From an uncultured Lachnospiraceae bacterium (GTDB lineage Bacteria; Bacillota; Clostridia; Lachnospirales; Lachnospiraceae), in assembly GCA_958428365.1 (NCBI GenBank), contig CAUAFT010000006.1, positions 62,001 to 126,000 of the forward strand: 64,000 nucleotides of DNA. The letters run 5' to 3'. Made by a program: the position numbers and the translations under genes. Within the stretch, counting starts at the first letter, position 1, and the number at the start of each line of letters is the position of its first letter. The notes under the pieces were generated by a model, which saw only the letters and a program-made list of their open reading frames with translations, was not told the origin of the DNA and did no database searches. Below, piece after piece: positions 26,263-35,484 of the stretch.

Positions 26263-26655
26263 ATGAAACATCTCGAACTTGGAATTAGCGCAACTCAAAA
26301 GCAGCTCGTCACGGAAGCTGTCACCGCAAAGGAAATGGGCAGCGGCGAACTTCCCGTATACGCCACTCCCAGCATGATCGCATTGATGGAAAATACGGCG
26401 TATACGAGTGTCTCCGACTGCTTAGAAGAAGGTCAGGGCACCGTGGGTACTCTGATGAATGTAAAACATCTCTCCGCCACACCTGTGGGCATGGAAGTCA
26501 CCTGCGAAACAAAACTCATTGAAATAGACCGAAAACGCCTTGTTTTTGAGGTAAAGGCATATGATGAAAAGGGATGTATCGGAGAGGGCGTTCACGAACG
26601 TTTTATTATCGACAATGACAAATTTTTAACCAAAGCAGAAAGCAAGAAGAACTAA
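26263..26655 (+). CDS. Thioesterase family protein (FlK-like hotdog)
   Basis: A 130-residue hotdog-fold protein. YATPSMIALMENTA (residues 27-40) and VGTLMNVKHLSATPVGMEVT match the FlK fluoroacetyl-CoA thioesterase group, where Thr and Glu near residues 35-42 line the active site. Members hydrolyse short acyl-CoAs; the substrate here is unknown. GGAGG precedes the ATG. It converges with the Crp-like gene with a four-base overlap. Confidence 0.75.
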   Translation: MKHLELGISATQKQLVTEAVTAKEMGSGELPVYATPSMIALMENTAYTSVSDCLEEGQGTVGTLMNVKHLSATPVGMEVTCETKLIEIDRKRLVFEVKAYDEKGCIGEGVHERFIIDNDKFLTKAESKKN

Positions 26656-27314
26656 AGATATCCCTCAAACCTCTCCTGATCCGCCACCAGGATCTCACGT
26701 CCCCGGATCTCCAGGATCCCCTCCTTTTGCATCAATCCCAGCTCCCTTGAGAGGGAGGGTCTTGCGACGCCCATATACTCCGCCATTTCCTCCCGCGCCA
26801 GATTGCCCCGGATATTTCCCGCGGGATCCTGGCGCTCGAAGAGATAACGGACGATCTTCTCCCGGATACCGGAGCTTCCCAGAACCTTGATCCTCCGGTT
26901 CATCTGATAGGCTTTCCTGGCAAAAATACTCATAAGATTATATTGCAGCATGGCGGATAATTCATCCTTCACCCGGAATACCTCCAAAGGCAGCTCCAGC
27001 AAAACGGCATTCTCCACCACCTGAGCGTCCATATCATAGGCCTCTTTTTCCATAAAGAGATAGACCTCGCCAAACAGATCTCCCGGCTTATCAATATCCG
27101 CAATGCGGATCCGTTTCCCGGACACCGTATTCTGGGAGATTACCACCCTGCCCTCTAAAAGGACAAAGAGCCTGCCCGGTCGGTCTCCCTCCAAAAAGAC
27201 GAATCTCCCTCTGGGATAGTCTTTTTCCCGGCACTTCTCTCCTTTTCGAAGCTCCTCGATTTTTTCCTCCGATATCCCCTGAAATAAGGGACTCTTCTTC
27301 CAATCCTCTGTCAT
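26652..27314 (-). CDS. Crp/Fnr family regulator
   Basis: A 220-residue protein: cyclic-nucleotide-like domain (residues 25-140, with GDLFGEVYLF) and a C-terminal winged HTH (REEMAEYMGVARPSLSRELG). No N-terminal cysteine row, so it is not a 4Fe-4S Fnr type. Its start overlaps the end of the permease gene by four bases, so it belongs to the ABC operon and may control it, or the divergent ferredoxin/thioesterase promoters. Confidence 0.85.
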   Translation of the reverse strand: MTEDWKKSPLFQGISEEKIEELRKGEKCREKDYPRGRFVFLEGDRPGRLFVLLEGRVVISQNTVSGKRIRIADIDKPGDLFGEVYLFMEKEAYDMDAQVVENAVLLELPLEVFRVKDELSAMLQYNLMSIFARKAYQMNRRIKVLGSSGIREKIVRYLFERQDPAGNIRGNLAREEMAEYMGVARPSLSRELGLMQKEGILEIRGREILVADQERFEGYL

Positions 27315-27928
27315 CTTATCCTTTCCCTTATCACAACTGACGCCACGATCAGAACCACTCCCGCCGCCAGCATCCAGACTGCAAAATCATAACTTCCTCC
27401 CATCATCTGAAAAAGCGCCAGCTTTCCGAAGTATTTCTTTCCGCCAATATTGGACACATAATAGATCACCGCCAGCATATAGCCGATGACCACCTGATTC
27501 GTAAGCGCCGACGCCGCAAATCCAACGGCTCCCAACAGAAACATCTCACTGAATCCGCCGATCCACATCTTATCCCACAAAAACTCACTGCCATTTTGTT
27601 CTAATATGAACGGAAACACTACGGATACCGCCGCCATCACCAGAAAGGCCAGGATCAACCGCACCAGGTAGATCCGCCACATAGGCGTCGCTTTGGATTT
27701 TTCCAGCTCCCAGATCTCCCGGTCCTGCTCCGGCATCAAAAGAGGCGTCATAAGCAGGATCCCCACAAAACTGACATACATCTCTAAAACCTTCGCGGAC
27801 TGATACAGCTCCAGATTCCGAAAGCTCAAAAACCCTGTCGACATGAGGCAGAAGAGCAGTGTCAAAAGGAGGTGGGGCAGATACTGCCCCTTGAGGTAAC
27901 TAACGCCTAGCTTGAAATATTTTTCCAT
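27311..27928 (-). CDS. ABC-2 type permease, small subunit
   Basis: With the ATG at 27928 (GGAGGGGGAG upstream, after the CTTT) the protein has 205 residues and about six membrane segments; the frame extends upstream inside the previous gene. The segments end in IGYMLAVIYYVSNI. It starts inside the preceding permease gene (29-base overlap). The two permeases and the ATPase form one exporter of unknown substrate. Confidence 0.75.
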   Translation of the reverse strand: MEKYFKLGVSYLKGQYLPHLLLTLLFCLMSTGFLSFRNLELYQSAKVLEMYVSFVGILLMTPLLMPEQDREIWELEKSKATPMWRIYLVRLILAFLVMAAVSVVFPFILEQNGSEFLWDKMWIGGFSEMFLLGAVGFAASALTNQVVIGYMLAVIYYVSNIGGKKYFGKLALFQMMGGSYDFAVWMLAAGVVLIVASVVIRERIR

Positions 27929-29147
27929 AAAGGCTCTCCCCCTCCCTTCTTTTCTTCTCGTAGACCCCAATGCAAAGCGCCGTCAACACAACTGCCGCCA
28001 CGGCGTAAAGTCCGCGATTCAGATACAACTCCTGCTTCTGGGCAAGATAATTAGTGGTCTCCCCCACTGTATTCCAGCGGCATACCAGGTGTCCTCCAAA
28101 GTCCCCGGTCAGAGTGGACGCCGACATAATGCTTGCCAGTCCCCAGAAGATCTGAATAAAGATTGCAAAAATCTTATCGCTCAGCTCTGTTAAGAAGAAA
28201 GCGACCGCCATCACCACCATGATCTCCGGCAGCAGCCAGACCACCGGATAGGTCAAAAAGGCGAAATAATCGGGACGGATCCCCAGCGTATGAGCATGGT
28301 AGCAATATGGAAGCTGTAAAAAGAATCCAAGGATGACCACCGGGACAAACGCCATGAACACATTCGCCAGATACCTGCTCAAGACAATGGACACGGAGGA
28401 AGCAGACCTGGCATGGATGACCTGGACCGCCTGCGCCCTCTTATCCCGCAGACATCTGGTAACTCCAAGAAACATCGGTAAGAATGCCAGCATGATCCCG
28501 GCATAATCGCAAAACAGCCGCATATAGGCTCCCGTGATCTTATCACTTTCGCACATCACCTGATATTCCTCCAAGGCCTCCTCGTAGGTCATGGGAACTG
28601 CTGCCCCGGACTCGAATTTTTTCTCCTCGTAATCAGATCCTTTTCCGATGATGGAGACAACCTTCTCCATCTCTTTTTTAAACTGTCCATAGGTCAGCCC
28701 CTCTCTGGGCTCCACCGTGTACATCTGGGAGGCTTTGACACTGGAAGCCGTATCCTGCATGTCAAACTGTGCGTAATATGCCTCCTGCTCCTCCATCAAC
28801 CTGTCCCAGGACTTTCCGGTACAGTTTTCCACAATCTTTTTCAGATCCTGTAATTCTTCTTCCCCTGGCGTGACCCCTTTATAGAAACCCAGCGGATAGG
28901 TTGCAAAGGTTTCACGGTCCACCTCCGTCACCAGATCTGCCAGAGTCTGACCCATGACCGCCTGCTCATCCCCGGACGCCTTTAATCCATAGCTCTCCTG
29001 TCCCGGCGTGGGCTTCGCCGTATCCTTCACCCAATCCGAATCCTTCAACTGGGTGCTGAGAAAGAGCGCCAGGATCAGAATGTAGAGATAATAGACCAGA
29101 CTCCTTAGGATCTGTTTGATCTCCCTGCCAAACAATGTTGCGAACAT
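27900..29147 (-). CDS. ABC-2 type permease, large subunit
   Basis: A 415-residue protein: one N-terminal membrane helix, a large outer domain of about 190 residues (residues 40-210, with DSDWVKDTAKPTPGQ and YAQFDMQ), then five to six membrane segments. The form is that of ABC-2 permeases of the lantibiotic-immunity or Na+-export type. It begins three bases after the ATPase gene ends. Confidence 0.75.
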   Translation of the reverse strand: MFATLFGREIKQILRSLVYYLYILILALFLSTQLKDSDWVKDTAKPTPGQESYGLKASGDEQAVMGQTLADLVTEVDRETFATYPLGFYKGVTPGEEELQDLKKIVENCTGKSWDRLMEEQEAYYAQFDMQDTASSVKASQMYTVEPREGLTYGQFKKEMEKVVSIIGKGSDYEEKKFESGAAVPMTYEEALEEYQVMCESDKITGAYMRLFCDYAGIMLAFLPMFLGVTRCLRDKRAQAVQVIHARSASSVSIVLSRYLANVFMAFVPVVILGFFLQLPYCYHAHTLGIRPDYFAFLTYPVVWLLPEIMVVMAVAFFLTELSDKIFAIFIQIFWGLASIMSASTLTGDFGGHLVCRWNTVGETTNYLAQKQELYLNRGLYAVAAVVLTALCIGVYEKKRREGESLYGKIFQARR

Positions 29148-29150
29148 TCT

Positions 29151-30032
29151 CTACACCTCCCCCGCAGTTCTGTGATCCATCAGATACATATAGGCGTCCT
29201 CCACATCGGGACTACAGGGCTGTGCCTGCGCTATAGGCGGTGCGTCTGCAATGATCTTGATCCTTGTCAGGCTTCCCGCCGTCAAAATTCCGGTAACCAG
29301 GAATCTTTCCTGCATCTTTGGAACCTCCATGGTGGAGATTTCCGCTGTATAGACCTTTCCCTCCACCATTAAAAGCAGTTCGTTGATCGTTCCCCGAAAT
29401 AGAATCCTGCCCTCATTCAGAACAGCGATCTCCTCACAGGTTGCCTCTATATCTCCCACAATATGGGTAGAAAGAATCACGATCCTCTCCTTGGCGATCT
29501 CGCAGAGCAGATTCCGAAAGCGCACCCTCTCCTCCGGATCCAGTCCCGCCGTCGGCTCATCCACTACGATCACTTTCGGATCGTGAATGATCGCCTGGGC
29601 GATGCCGAGACGGCGCTTCATTCCGCCGGACATCGCCTTCACCTTCGTTCTCTGCTGTTCCTTTAAGTTCACCTTTTCCAGCATTTTGGGAACCTTTTGC
29701 TTGCGTTCCTCCCTGTCCATACCCGACAGGACGGCGAGATAATCCAGCGCCTCATAAGCCGTCATATTTCCGTACATGGAAAACTCCTGCGGCAGATATC
29801 CGATGATCTTTCGGATCTCCCGGCAGTTTTCCACAGATTCTCCGCAGATAGTTACCGTTCCCCCGCTCTTTTTTGTGAGCGTCGTGATGATCTTCATAAG
29901 GGTGGTCTTACCCGCCCCGTTCGGTCCCAGCAGACCGAACATTCCCTGACCGATATCCAGGCTGATCCCATCCAGCGCTCTCTTCTGCCCGTAATCTTTT
30001 GACAGGTTTCTGATTTCAATATTCACTGACAT
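29151..30032 (-). CDS. ABC transporter ATPase
   Basis: The ATG at 30032 (GGAAAG upstream) gives 293 residues. Walker A GPNGAGKTTLM, Q loop LPQEFSMYGN, signature MSGGMKRRLGIAQ, Walker B VIVVDEPTAGLDPEE and switch His in LSTHIV are all intact. It pairs with the two permeases downstream. The kinase and regulator genes lie just upstream, a layout usual for antimicrobial-peptide resistance or bacteriocin-immunity exporters. Confidence 0.9.
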   Translation of the reverse strand: MSVNIEIRNLSKDYGQKRALDGISLDIGQGMFGLLGPNGAGKTTLMKIITTLTKKSGGTVTICGESVENCREIRKIIGYLPQEFSMYGNMTAYEALDYLAVLSGMDREERKQKVPKMLEKVNLKEQQRTKVKAMSGGMKRRLGIAQAIIHDPKVIVVDEPTAGLDPEERVRFRNLLCEIAKERIVILSTHIVGDIEATCEEIAVLNEGRILFRGTINELLLMVEGKVYTAEISTMEVPKMQERFLVTGILTAGSLTRIKIIADAPPIAQAQPCSPDVEDAYMYLMDHRTAGEV

Positions 30033-30128
30033 ATGATCTTTCCATTTCCTTTCCTGAGTTTCCCACAGAGATGATCTCTCCCATCCTCCATGGCACGTCT
30101 TAAATTTTAAAATCAAATTCCCTACAAA

Positions 30129-31274
30129 TTATCTACACCGGCAGAAAAATTCCGCTGTGGCGATGGCTCCTCCCTCCACGCTGTTGATCAGGGTCAGACC
30201 TCCGCCATGCTTTTCACACAGGTTCTTACAGATAAAAAGCCCCATTCCAAAGTGCTCTCCATCCTCCTTTGCTTCGCTGTAGTAGACTCTGGATCCGGTC
30301 CGCAGTGCCCTCTCTGTGAATCCGCAGCCGTTGTCCCGGACAAAGAGTGTCAGCCTGCGTTCCTCCAATTGTATGCAGACCTCTATTCGGTTCTTTGCAT
30401 AGCGCAGGGCATTGTGGATCAGGTTATCCAATACCTCTAAGACCATTCCTACATCCACAAAGATTTCCCCCTTCTGGGGAAGATCTGCCGTGATCTGATA
30501 AGCCACTTCCTCCTGATTCTCCATCAGCGCCTCCGTCTCAGACGCTATCCTTTTTTCAAGCTCCCCGATCTGCTGCCATTCTCCGTTTACCACCCGCTTT
30601 TCCATCTGTCGGATATCCGCCATGGTTTTTGTAAACGATATCAGCCGCTCCTGCTGAGCCTGAATGGTTTTTAGCTTCTCCAGTAAGACCTCCTGACTTA
30701 TTTTTCCCTGAGGCAGATATTTTAACAGATACTCCGTATATCCCTTCATGACCGTCAGCGGAGTTCTGATATCGTGGGCGAACGCCGCGTTAATGCTCCG
30801 CTGATCCTCCTCGCTCTCCCACTGCCGTTTCCGATCACTGATAAGCTGGTTTCTCAGATATTCCGCCTCTTTGCAGAGACTTCCCATCTCATCCTGACTC
30901 TGATACAACAGCTCATGGCTGTAATCTCCCACCGCCAGGCTGCCAAGGGATTCCCGCAGAGCGTAGATCGCAGGATAGAGCTTTCTTTTGAAAAACAACC
31001 GGACGGATACCCCCATGGTCAGGAGAATAAAAAATAAAAGCCCATGATCGTATAAAAGTTCTACCGCCAAAAAAACCAGATCCTTGCTATCTGCCCTGTC
31101 CGGATCCCTCAGATAAATAACATTCATCCAGCTCTCGCAGATATTCCTGGTTAAAAGAGACAGAACCACCGCCGAGATAAGCCCCAGAAAAAGATAACAG
31201 AACATTCCCCGGATCAATTCCGTATTTTTCAGTTTTTGTCTCAGATTCTCCCATTTTTCCTCTAACCAATCCAT
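30129..31274 (-). CDS. Sensor histidine kinase with HAMP domain
   Basis: A 381-residue kinase with two membrane helices (about residues 24-45 and 76-95), a HAMP region, HisKA box AFAHDIRTPLTVMKGYTEY, N box DNLIHNALRYAKN, DNGCGFTE and GMGLFICKN. It overlaps the response regulator stop by 13 bases. The outer loop is short (about 30 residues), which fits sensing of the partner transporter rather than a free ligand. Confidence 0.9.
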   Translation of the reverse strand: MDWLEEKWENLRQKLKNTELIRGMFCYLFLGLISAVVLSLLTRNICESWMNVIYLRDPDRADSKDLVFLAVELLYDHGLLFFILLTMGVSVRLFFKRKLYPAIYALRESLGSLAVGDYSHELLYQSQDEMGSLCKEAEYLRNQLISDRKRQWESEEDQRSINAAFAHDIRTPLTVMKGYTEYLLKYLPQGKISQEVLLEKLKTIQAQQERLISFTKTMADIRQMEKRVVNGEWQQIGELEKRIASETEALMENQEEVAYQITADLPQKGEIFVDVGMVLEVLDNLIHNALRYAKNRIEVCIQLEERRLTLFVRDNGCGFTERALRTGSRVYYSEAKEDGEHFGMGLFICKNLCEKHGGGLTLINSVEGGAIATAEFFCRCR

Positions 31275-31933
31275 TTATATCCCACACCCCAAACCGTTTC
31301 TATATATTCTTTTTGACAGACCGCTTTCATCTTTTTTCGGATTCTTCGGATATGTTCCGTGACAATATTGGCGTCGGCTTCCCCGTCATATCCCCTGACC
31401 TTTTCATAGATCTGTTCCTTTTCAAAGACCTGCCCCGCATGGGTCAGCAGCAGCTCCACGATGGAAAATTCCGTCCTGGTCAGATTCAGCTCCTCTCCCC
31501 GGCACAGAACCCTCCTTCCATCGAAATCCACGGTAAGTTCCTCATCGACATAGACCTCCGTTTTCCCCTGTCTTCGCTCTTCCCGGCGCAGGTGCGCCTC
31601 GATCCGGGCCAACAGCTCATCCACGCTGAAAGGCTTCAGGATATAGTCGTCTCCGCCGGCTTTTAAACCGCTGATCCGGTCTCCCTCCCCCGTTCTCGCC
31701 GTCAGAAAGAGGATCGGGCAGAACACCACATCCCGTATCCTCTGGCAGACGGAATAGCCGTCCATATCCGGCAGATTCACGTCCAGCAGGATCAGATCCA
31801 CGGAATGCTGCAGCTGCGCCAGGGCTTCCTCCCCATCGGCTGCGGTATAGACCAGATAGCCCTCCATTTCCAGACAGTCCTTAAGCATTCTGCGGATATC
31901 CTTTTCATCGTCCACTACTAAGATTTGTTTCAT
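31262..31933 (-). CDS. OmpR/PhoB-type response regulator
   Basis: A 223-residue response regulator. Receiver: DDEKD, phospho-acceptor Asp in LILLDVNLPDMDG, Thr in FLTARTG, Lys in LKPFSV; C-terminal winged helix (TEFSIVELLLTH; EADANIVTEHIRRIRKK). First gene of the kinase/ABC/Crp-like operon. Likely controls that operon. Confidence 0.9.
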   Translation of the reverse strand: MKQILVVDDEKDIRRMLKDCLEMEGYLVYTAADGEEALAQLQHSVDLILLDVNLPDMDGYSVCQRIRDVVFCPILFLTARTGEGDRISGLKAGGDDYILKPFSVDELLARIEAHLRREERRQGKTEVYVDEELTVDFDGRRVLCRGEELNLTRTEFSIVELLLTHAGQVFEKEQIYEKVRGYDGEADANIVTEHIRRIRKKMKAVCQKEYIETVWGVGYKWIG

Positions 31934-32088
31934 TTGTTTTCACTGCTTTCCTGATGTATTTCCTGTTTTTTGTTAGTTGCTGCTTCTTATCTGTTTTCAG
32001 ATGATGTTCCTTTTTATCATACATGAAAAGTGGATTTTTTCAAACCTCCCTTCATATACTGTTATGAAATCAACACAGGAACGAAACT

Positions 32089-33201
32089 ATGACAAAACGA
32101 AAAAAACTCATCGCCGTCATTGCTCTGGAACTCCTCTGTCTCACCCTGCTCTGCGGTCTGCTCATAGACTTTCAGAAAATACAGACCACAGCCAGCGCTT
32201 CCTCCAATTCCACAGACGGCTCTGATACAGACTCCAAAAAGAATGGATCCGACACAAAAAATAAGGACTTCATCAAATGGGTCGACTTCAACGTTCCCTA
32301 CGAAGCCCTCTGCGTCGCCTACGACCTGGACGTGGAAAGTCACAATACTAAGGTTCCCTTGAACTGGATCCAACTGCTCGCCTACACCGCCGCCAAAAAC
32401 GGTGGGACCTTCACGGAGGATACCACAAGACAGATCACAGAAACGGCAACGGACCTCTCAAATAAGACAACCACTATGAAAAAACTCACAAAGGATCTGA
32501 AAAACTACGACTATTTCCTGGAAGCCTACACTGCTGTCCTGGGCGGCTATGTGGGAGAATATGAGGTGGAGACTTCCCCCGGCAGCGGAAAATATGAAAC
32601 GCAATACGGACTCAAAGCCTTCTCGCCCATTGCCAAGGGCTTTCCCTATTCCGACTACGACGACTTCGGCACCTCCAGAAGCTATGGATACAGCCGCCCT
32701 CATCTGGGACACGATATGATGGGGCAGATCGGAACTCCCATCATCGCCGTGGAATCAGGATATGTGGAGGCTCTGGGCTGGAATCAGTACGGAGGCTGGC
32801 GCATCGGCATCCGCAGCTTCGATAAAAAGCGTTACTACTACTATGCCCATTTACGGCAGGATTCCCCCTATCAGAAAGGCCTGAAAGAAGGAAGTATCGT
32901 GACCGCAGGAGACGTCATCGGTTACATGGGACACACAGGCTACAGCAAGACCGAGAACACCAACAACATCGACGAAGTCCACCTGCACTTCGGTATTCAG
33001 CTGATTTTTGACGAATCCCAGAAAGACGGGGATTCCGAGATCTGGATCAATCCCTACCAGCTCACCCGTTTTCTCTACAGCCACCAGAGCGAAGCCGCCA
33101 AGGTAAACGACAGCAAAGTCTGGAAGCGCACTCTCGATATAAAGGATCCTGTAGTTGAGGATTATAGATTCTCAAAAAGAAAAAGTCTTACAAAACCGTA
33201 A
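32089..33201 (+). CDS. M23 peptidase (LytM) with N-terminal membrane anchor
   Basis: The 370-residue protein has an N-terminal anchor helix (about residues 7-25), a long region without known motif, and a LytM domain (residues 210-320). Metal and catalytic residues: GHDMMGQIG gives H-x3-D and VHLHFG the H-x-H motif. The ribosome binding site is weak (CAGGAAC). Such enzymes cut peptidoglycan peptide bridges. It ends in a hairpin shared with the PepSY gene. Confidence 0.8.
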   Translation: MTKRKKLIAVIALELLCLTLLCGLLIDFQKIQTTASASSNSTDGSDTDSKKNGSDTKNKDFIKWVDFNVPYEALCVAYDLDVESHNTKVPLNWIQLLAYTAAKNGGTFTEDTTRQITETATDLSNKTTTMKKLTKDLKNYDYFLEAYTAVLGGYVGEYEVETSPGSGKYETQYGLKAFSPIAKGFPYSDYDDFGTSRSYGYSRPHLGHDMMGQIGTPIIAVESGYVEALGWNQYGGWRIGIRSFDKKRYYYYAHLRQDSPYQKGLKEGSIVTAGDVIGYMGHTGYSKTENTNNIDEVHLHFGIQLIFDESQKDGDSEIWINPYQLTRFLYSHQSEAAKVNDSKVWKRTLDIKDPVVEDYRFSKRKSLTKP

Positions 33202-33209
33202 GACTTTTT
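33180..33209. terminator. Bidirectional terminator
   Basis: AAAAAGTCTTAC and GTAAGACTTTTT form a 12-bp stem over a six-base loop. It serves the plus-strand M23 gene and the minus-strand PepSY gene. Confidence 0.85.
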
Positions 33210-33215
33210 ACCCTG

Positions 33216-33857
33216 TTAATATCCCAGCGCCTCGCCTTCCCATTCTATCACGCCGCCGCTATAGGGATCGATCTTGAACTCATACTTCATATCCTCATAA
33301 ACCAGATGAGCCTGATATTCCAGTCGTCCGTCATCCTCCTTCTGGAAAATAGCAACATCCTTCGCCTCCACTCCCGGAACCTGTTCCATCACAACCTGCA
33401 TTACCTGGCTCTCCGGAACGATCTGTGCATCGGCAGACGCCGCCTGACGGAACTGAGATTCCGCATCCTGGTCAAATTTTAGAATCTTCCCTTCCTGTGC
33501 ATCCAGTTCATAATCGTATTCCACTCCATCGGCCGAGATAAATTCCACCTCAAAGACGCTTTGACCGTCCTCCACATCCTTTTCCACACTGTGAAACTTC
33601 GTATCCTGTTCTGTGATTCCCGCATGATCTAAGGCAGCCTGCAGCGCCTGATCCTCGTCGATCCCAGCCGTTCTTCCACTCTCCTGGCTACTCTTCTCCT
33701 GAGAACTATCCCCTGCTTCGGCGGTTCCCGTCTCCTGGGTCACGTCCGTGTTCGCCGTATCTTTTGTCGTCTCACTCTTTTTATCCCCGCATCCCGCGGC
33801 AAATACCGCTGCCGCCGTCACTGCCGCTAATGTGATTAAGACTCTGTTTCTCTTCAT
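33216..33857 (-). CDS. PepSY-domain lipoprotein
   Basis: The ATG at 33857 (AAAGGAGG seven bases upstream) gives 213 residues. A signal peptide with lipobox AAGC is followed by an acidic linker and two PepSY domains (EDQALQAALDHAGI near residue 72; near 150-205). PepSY domains often inhibit peptidases or sense wall components. It lies beside an M23 peptidase and the SigV/RsiV-like pair. Confidence 0.85.
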   Translation of the reverse strand: MKRNRVLITLAAVTAAAVFAAGCGDKKSETTKDTANTDVTQETGTAEAGDSSQEKSSQESGRTAGIDEDQALQAALDHAGITEQDTKFHSVEKDVEDGQSVFEVEFISADGVEYDYELDAQEGKILKFDQDAESQFRQAASADAQIVPESQVMQVVMEQVPGVEAKDVAIFQKEDDGRLEYQAHLVYEDMKYEFKIDPYSGGVIEWEGEALGY

Positions 33858-34027
33858 GGGAATCCTCCTTTCACTTTTCACAAAAGTCTAATATCAGACT
33901 ATTAGAAATTCATGGAAATTATTCACTTCCGGTTCTGGTAAGGCAACTGTACTACAAAAACGTTTCCTCTGTCAATTCCCTATTCCCCTAATCAAAAAAT
34001 AGTTCAAATTAAAAATTTCTTTTCCGC

Positions 34028-34060
34028 GAAACCTTTTTTCTTCCTCGATTGTCTATATAA
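34028..34060 (+). promoter_or_regulatory. Candidate ECF-sigma promoter with overlapping TATAAT
   Basis: GAAACC at 34028, then a 16-base spacer, and TGTC at 34050 match the AAC/CGTC pattern of Bacillus ECF sigma promoters; a TATAAT overlaps the second element. It lies 26 bases upstream of the sigma factor gene and suggests autoregulation. Confidence 0.5.
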
Positions 34061-34085
34061 TAGAATGAACGAAAGGAGAAGTATC

Positions 34086-34559
34086 ATGAGAGAACTCATT
34101 GAGCAGACGCTATTGGACAACTACGAAAAATACTACCGTCTTGCCTACAGCTATGTAAAAAACGAGCAGGACGCCCTTGACGTTGTCCAGGAAAGCGCCT
34201 ATAGATCCATGAAACACTGGAAAAAAGTAAGAGAGCCTCAATACATTGAGACCTGGATCTACCGGATCGTAACCAACACCGCATTAAATCTGTTGAAAAA
34301 ACAAAAACGCTGCCTTCCATATGAGGCAGATCTGTCATCCTCCTATGAGGAAAACCTGGTGGATAAAAACGACGTCCTGTCCATGCTGGATTGTCTGGAA
34401 GAAAAGGACCGCACCATCATCATTCTCCGTTTTTTTGAGGATCTGAAGATCGACCAGATCGCCCACGTGATCGGAGAGAACACTAATACCACGAAATCCC
34501 GTCTCTACCGTGCCCTGCAAAAACTGCGGATCAATGTAAATGCGGAAAATTTTTCATAA
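34086..34559 (+). CDS. ECF RNA polymerase sigma factor, SigV/SigW-like
   Basis: The ATG at 34086 (AAAGGAG upstream) gives 157 residues. Sigma-2 (residues 13-75: YYRLAYSYVKNEQDALDVVQES, RIVTNTALNLLKK) and sigma-4 (LPYEAD to LRFFEDLKIDQIA and TTKSRLYRALQKL) are intact. It is followed after 12 bases by the RsiV-like gene, as in sigV-rsiV of Firmicutes, where the pair senses lysozyme. Confidence 0.85.
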   Translation: MRELIEQTLLDNYEKYYRLAYSYVKNEQDALDVVQESAYRSMKHWKKVREPQYIETWIYRIVTNTALNLLKKQKRCLPYEADLSSSYEENLVDKNDVLSMLDCLEEKDRTIIILRFFEDLKIDQIAHVIGENTNTTKSRLYRALQKLRINVNAENFS

Positions 34560-34571
34560 GGAGGTTTTTTA

Positions 34572-35471
34572 ATGACTGAAAACAAGAAAAAAATAGACGA
34601 ATTAGAAGCAATGAAGACTGCATATGAAAAGATTCCCGTGCCAAAGGAAGCAAGCGAACGAATACAGCAGGGTATTGCCAAAGCACAGGAGGAATCAAAG
34701 CACACAACATTCATCTCCTTTGCAAAGGGACTGGGCGTCACCGCCGCTGCCGCAATGGCAGCTATTATCCTGCTTGCCAACTCCAGCCAGAGCGTCGCCT
34801 ATGCAATGGAAAAGATTCCGGTGATCGGAAGGATCGCGAAGGTGGTCACCTTCCGGGACTACAAAGATGAGACTAAGAACTTCAACGCCTCCATAAAAGT
34901 TCCAGAAATTGAAGCAGACGACGGGGCTTCCCCCGACTCCTCCAAAAATCTGGATCAGACCAATAAGACCATAGAAGAATATGCCAATGAATTGATCGCC
35001 CAATATGAGGCGGACTTAAAGGCGTCCAACGGAGAGGGCAATTATTCCCTGGAATCCACTTATGAGGTCGTCCGCGACACTGACGACTATCTGGCGATCC
35101 GGATCAATACCACTTTGGTCATGGCGAGCGGCTCCCAGTTTACCAAAGTCTTTAATGTGGATAAAACCACCGGAAATATCTTAAAACTGGCAGACTTCTT
35201 CGGGAAGGACAGCGATTACCTCAAGGTCATCAGCGACAACATCAAGGAACAGATGGAGACCCAGATGAAAAACGACGACTCCGTCACCTATTTTTATCAA
35301 TCCGATATGCCGGAATGGGACTTTAACGAGATCACGGAAGATACCAGCTTCTACTTTAATGATAACGACGAACTTGTCGTCAACTTTGACGAATACGAGG
35401 TAGCTCCCGGATATATGGGAGCCGTATCCTTTACGATCCCTCACTCTGTGACAGATCCTCTCTTAAAGTAA
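34572..35471 (+). CDS. RsiV-like anti-sigma factor (DUF3298)
   Basis: A 299-residue protein: cytosolic N-terminus of about 55 residues, one membrane helix (residues 57-77), then an outer part with DUF4163/DUF3298. The C-terminal domain (residues 125-299) resembles RsiV, which in B. subtilis and enterococci binds lysozyme and is cut to release SigV (known for the family). No lysozyme-modification genes are in the window. The gene forms a two-gene operon with the sigma factor. Confidence 0.85.
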   Translation: MTENKKKIDELEAMKTAYEKIPVPKEASERIQQGIAKAQEESKHTTFISFAKGLGVTAAAAMAAIILLANSSQSVAYAMEKIPVIGRIAKVVTFRDYKDETKNFNASIKVPEIEADDGASPDSSKNLDQTNKTIEEYANELIAQYEADLKASNGEGNYSLESTYEVVRDTDDYLAIRINTTLVMASGSQFTKVFNVDKTTGNILKLADFFGKDSDYLKVISDNIKEQMETQMKNDDSVTYFYQSDMPEWDFNEITEDTSFYFNDNDELVVNFDEYEVAPGYMGAVSFTIPHSVTDPLLK

Positions 35472-35484
35472 TAGACAGAAAATT

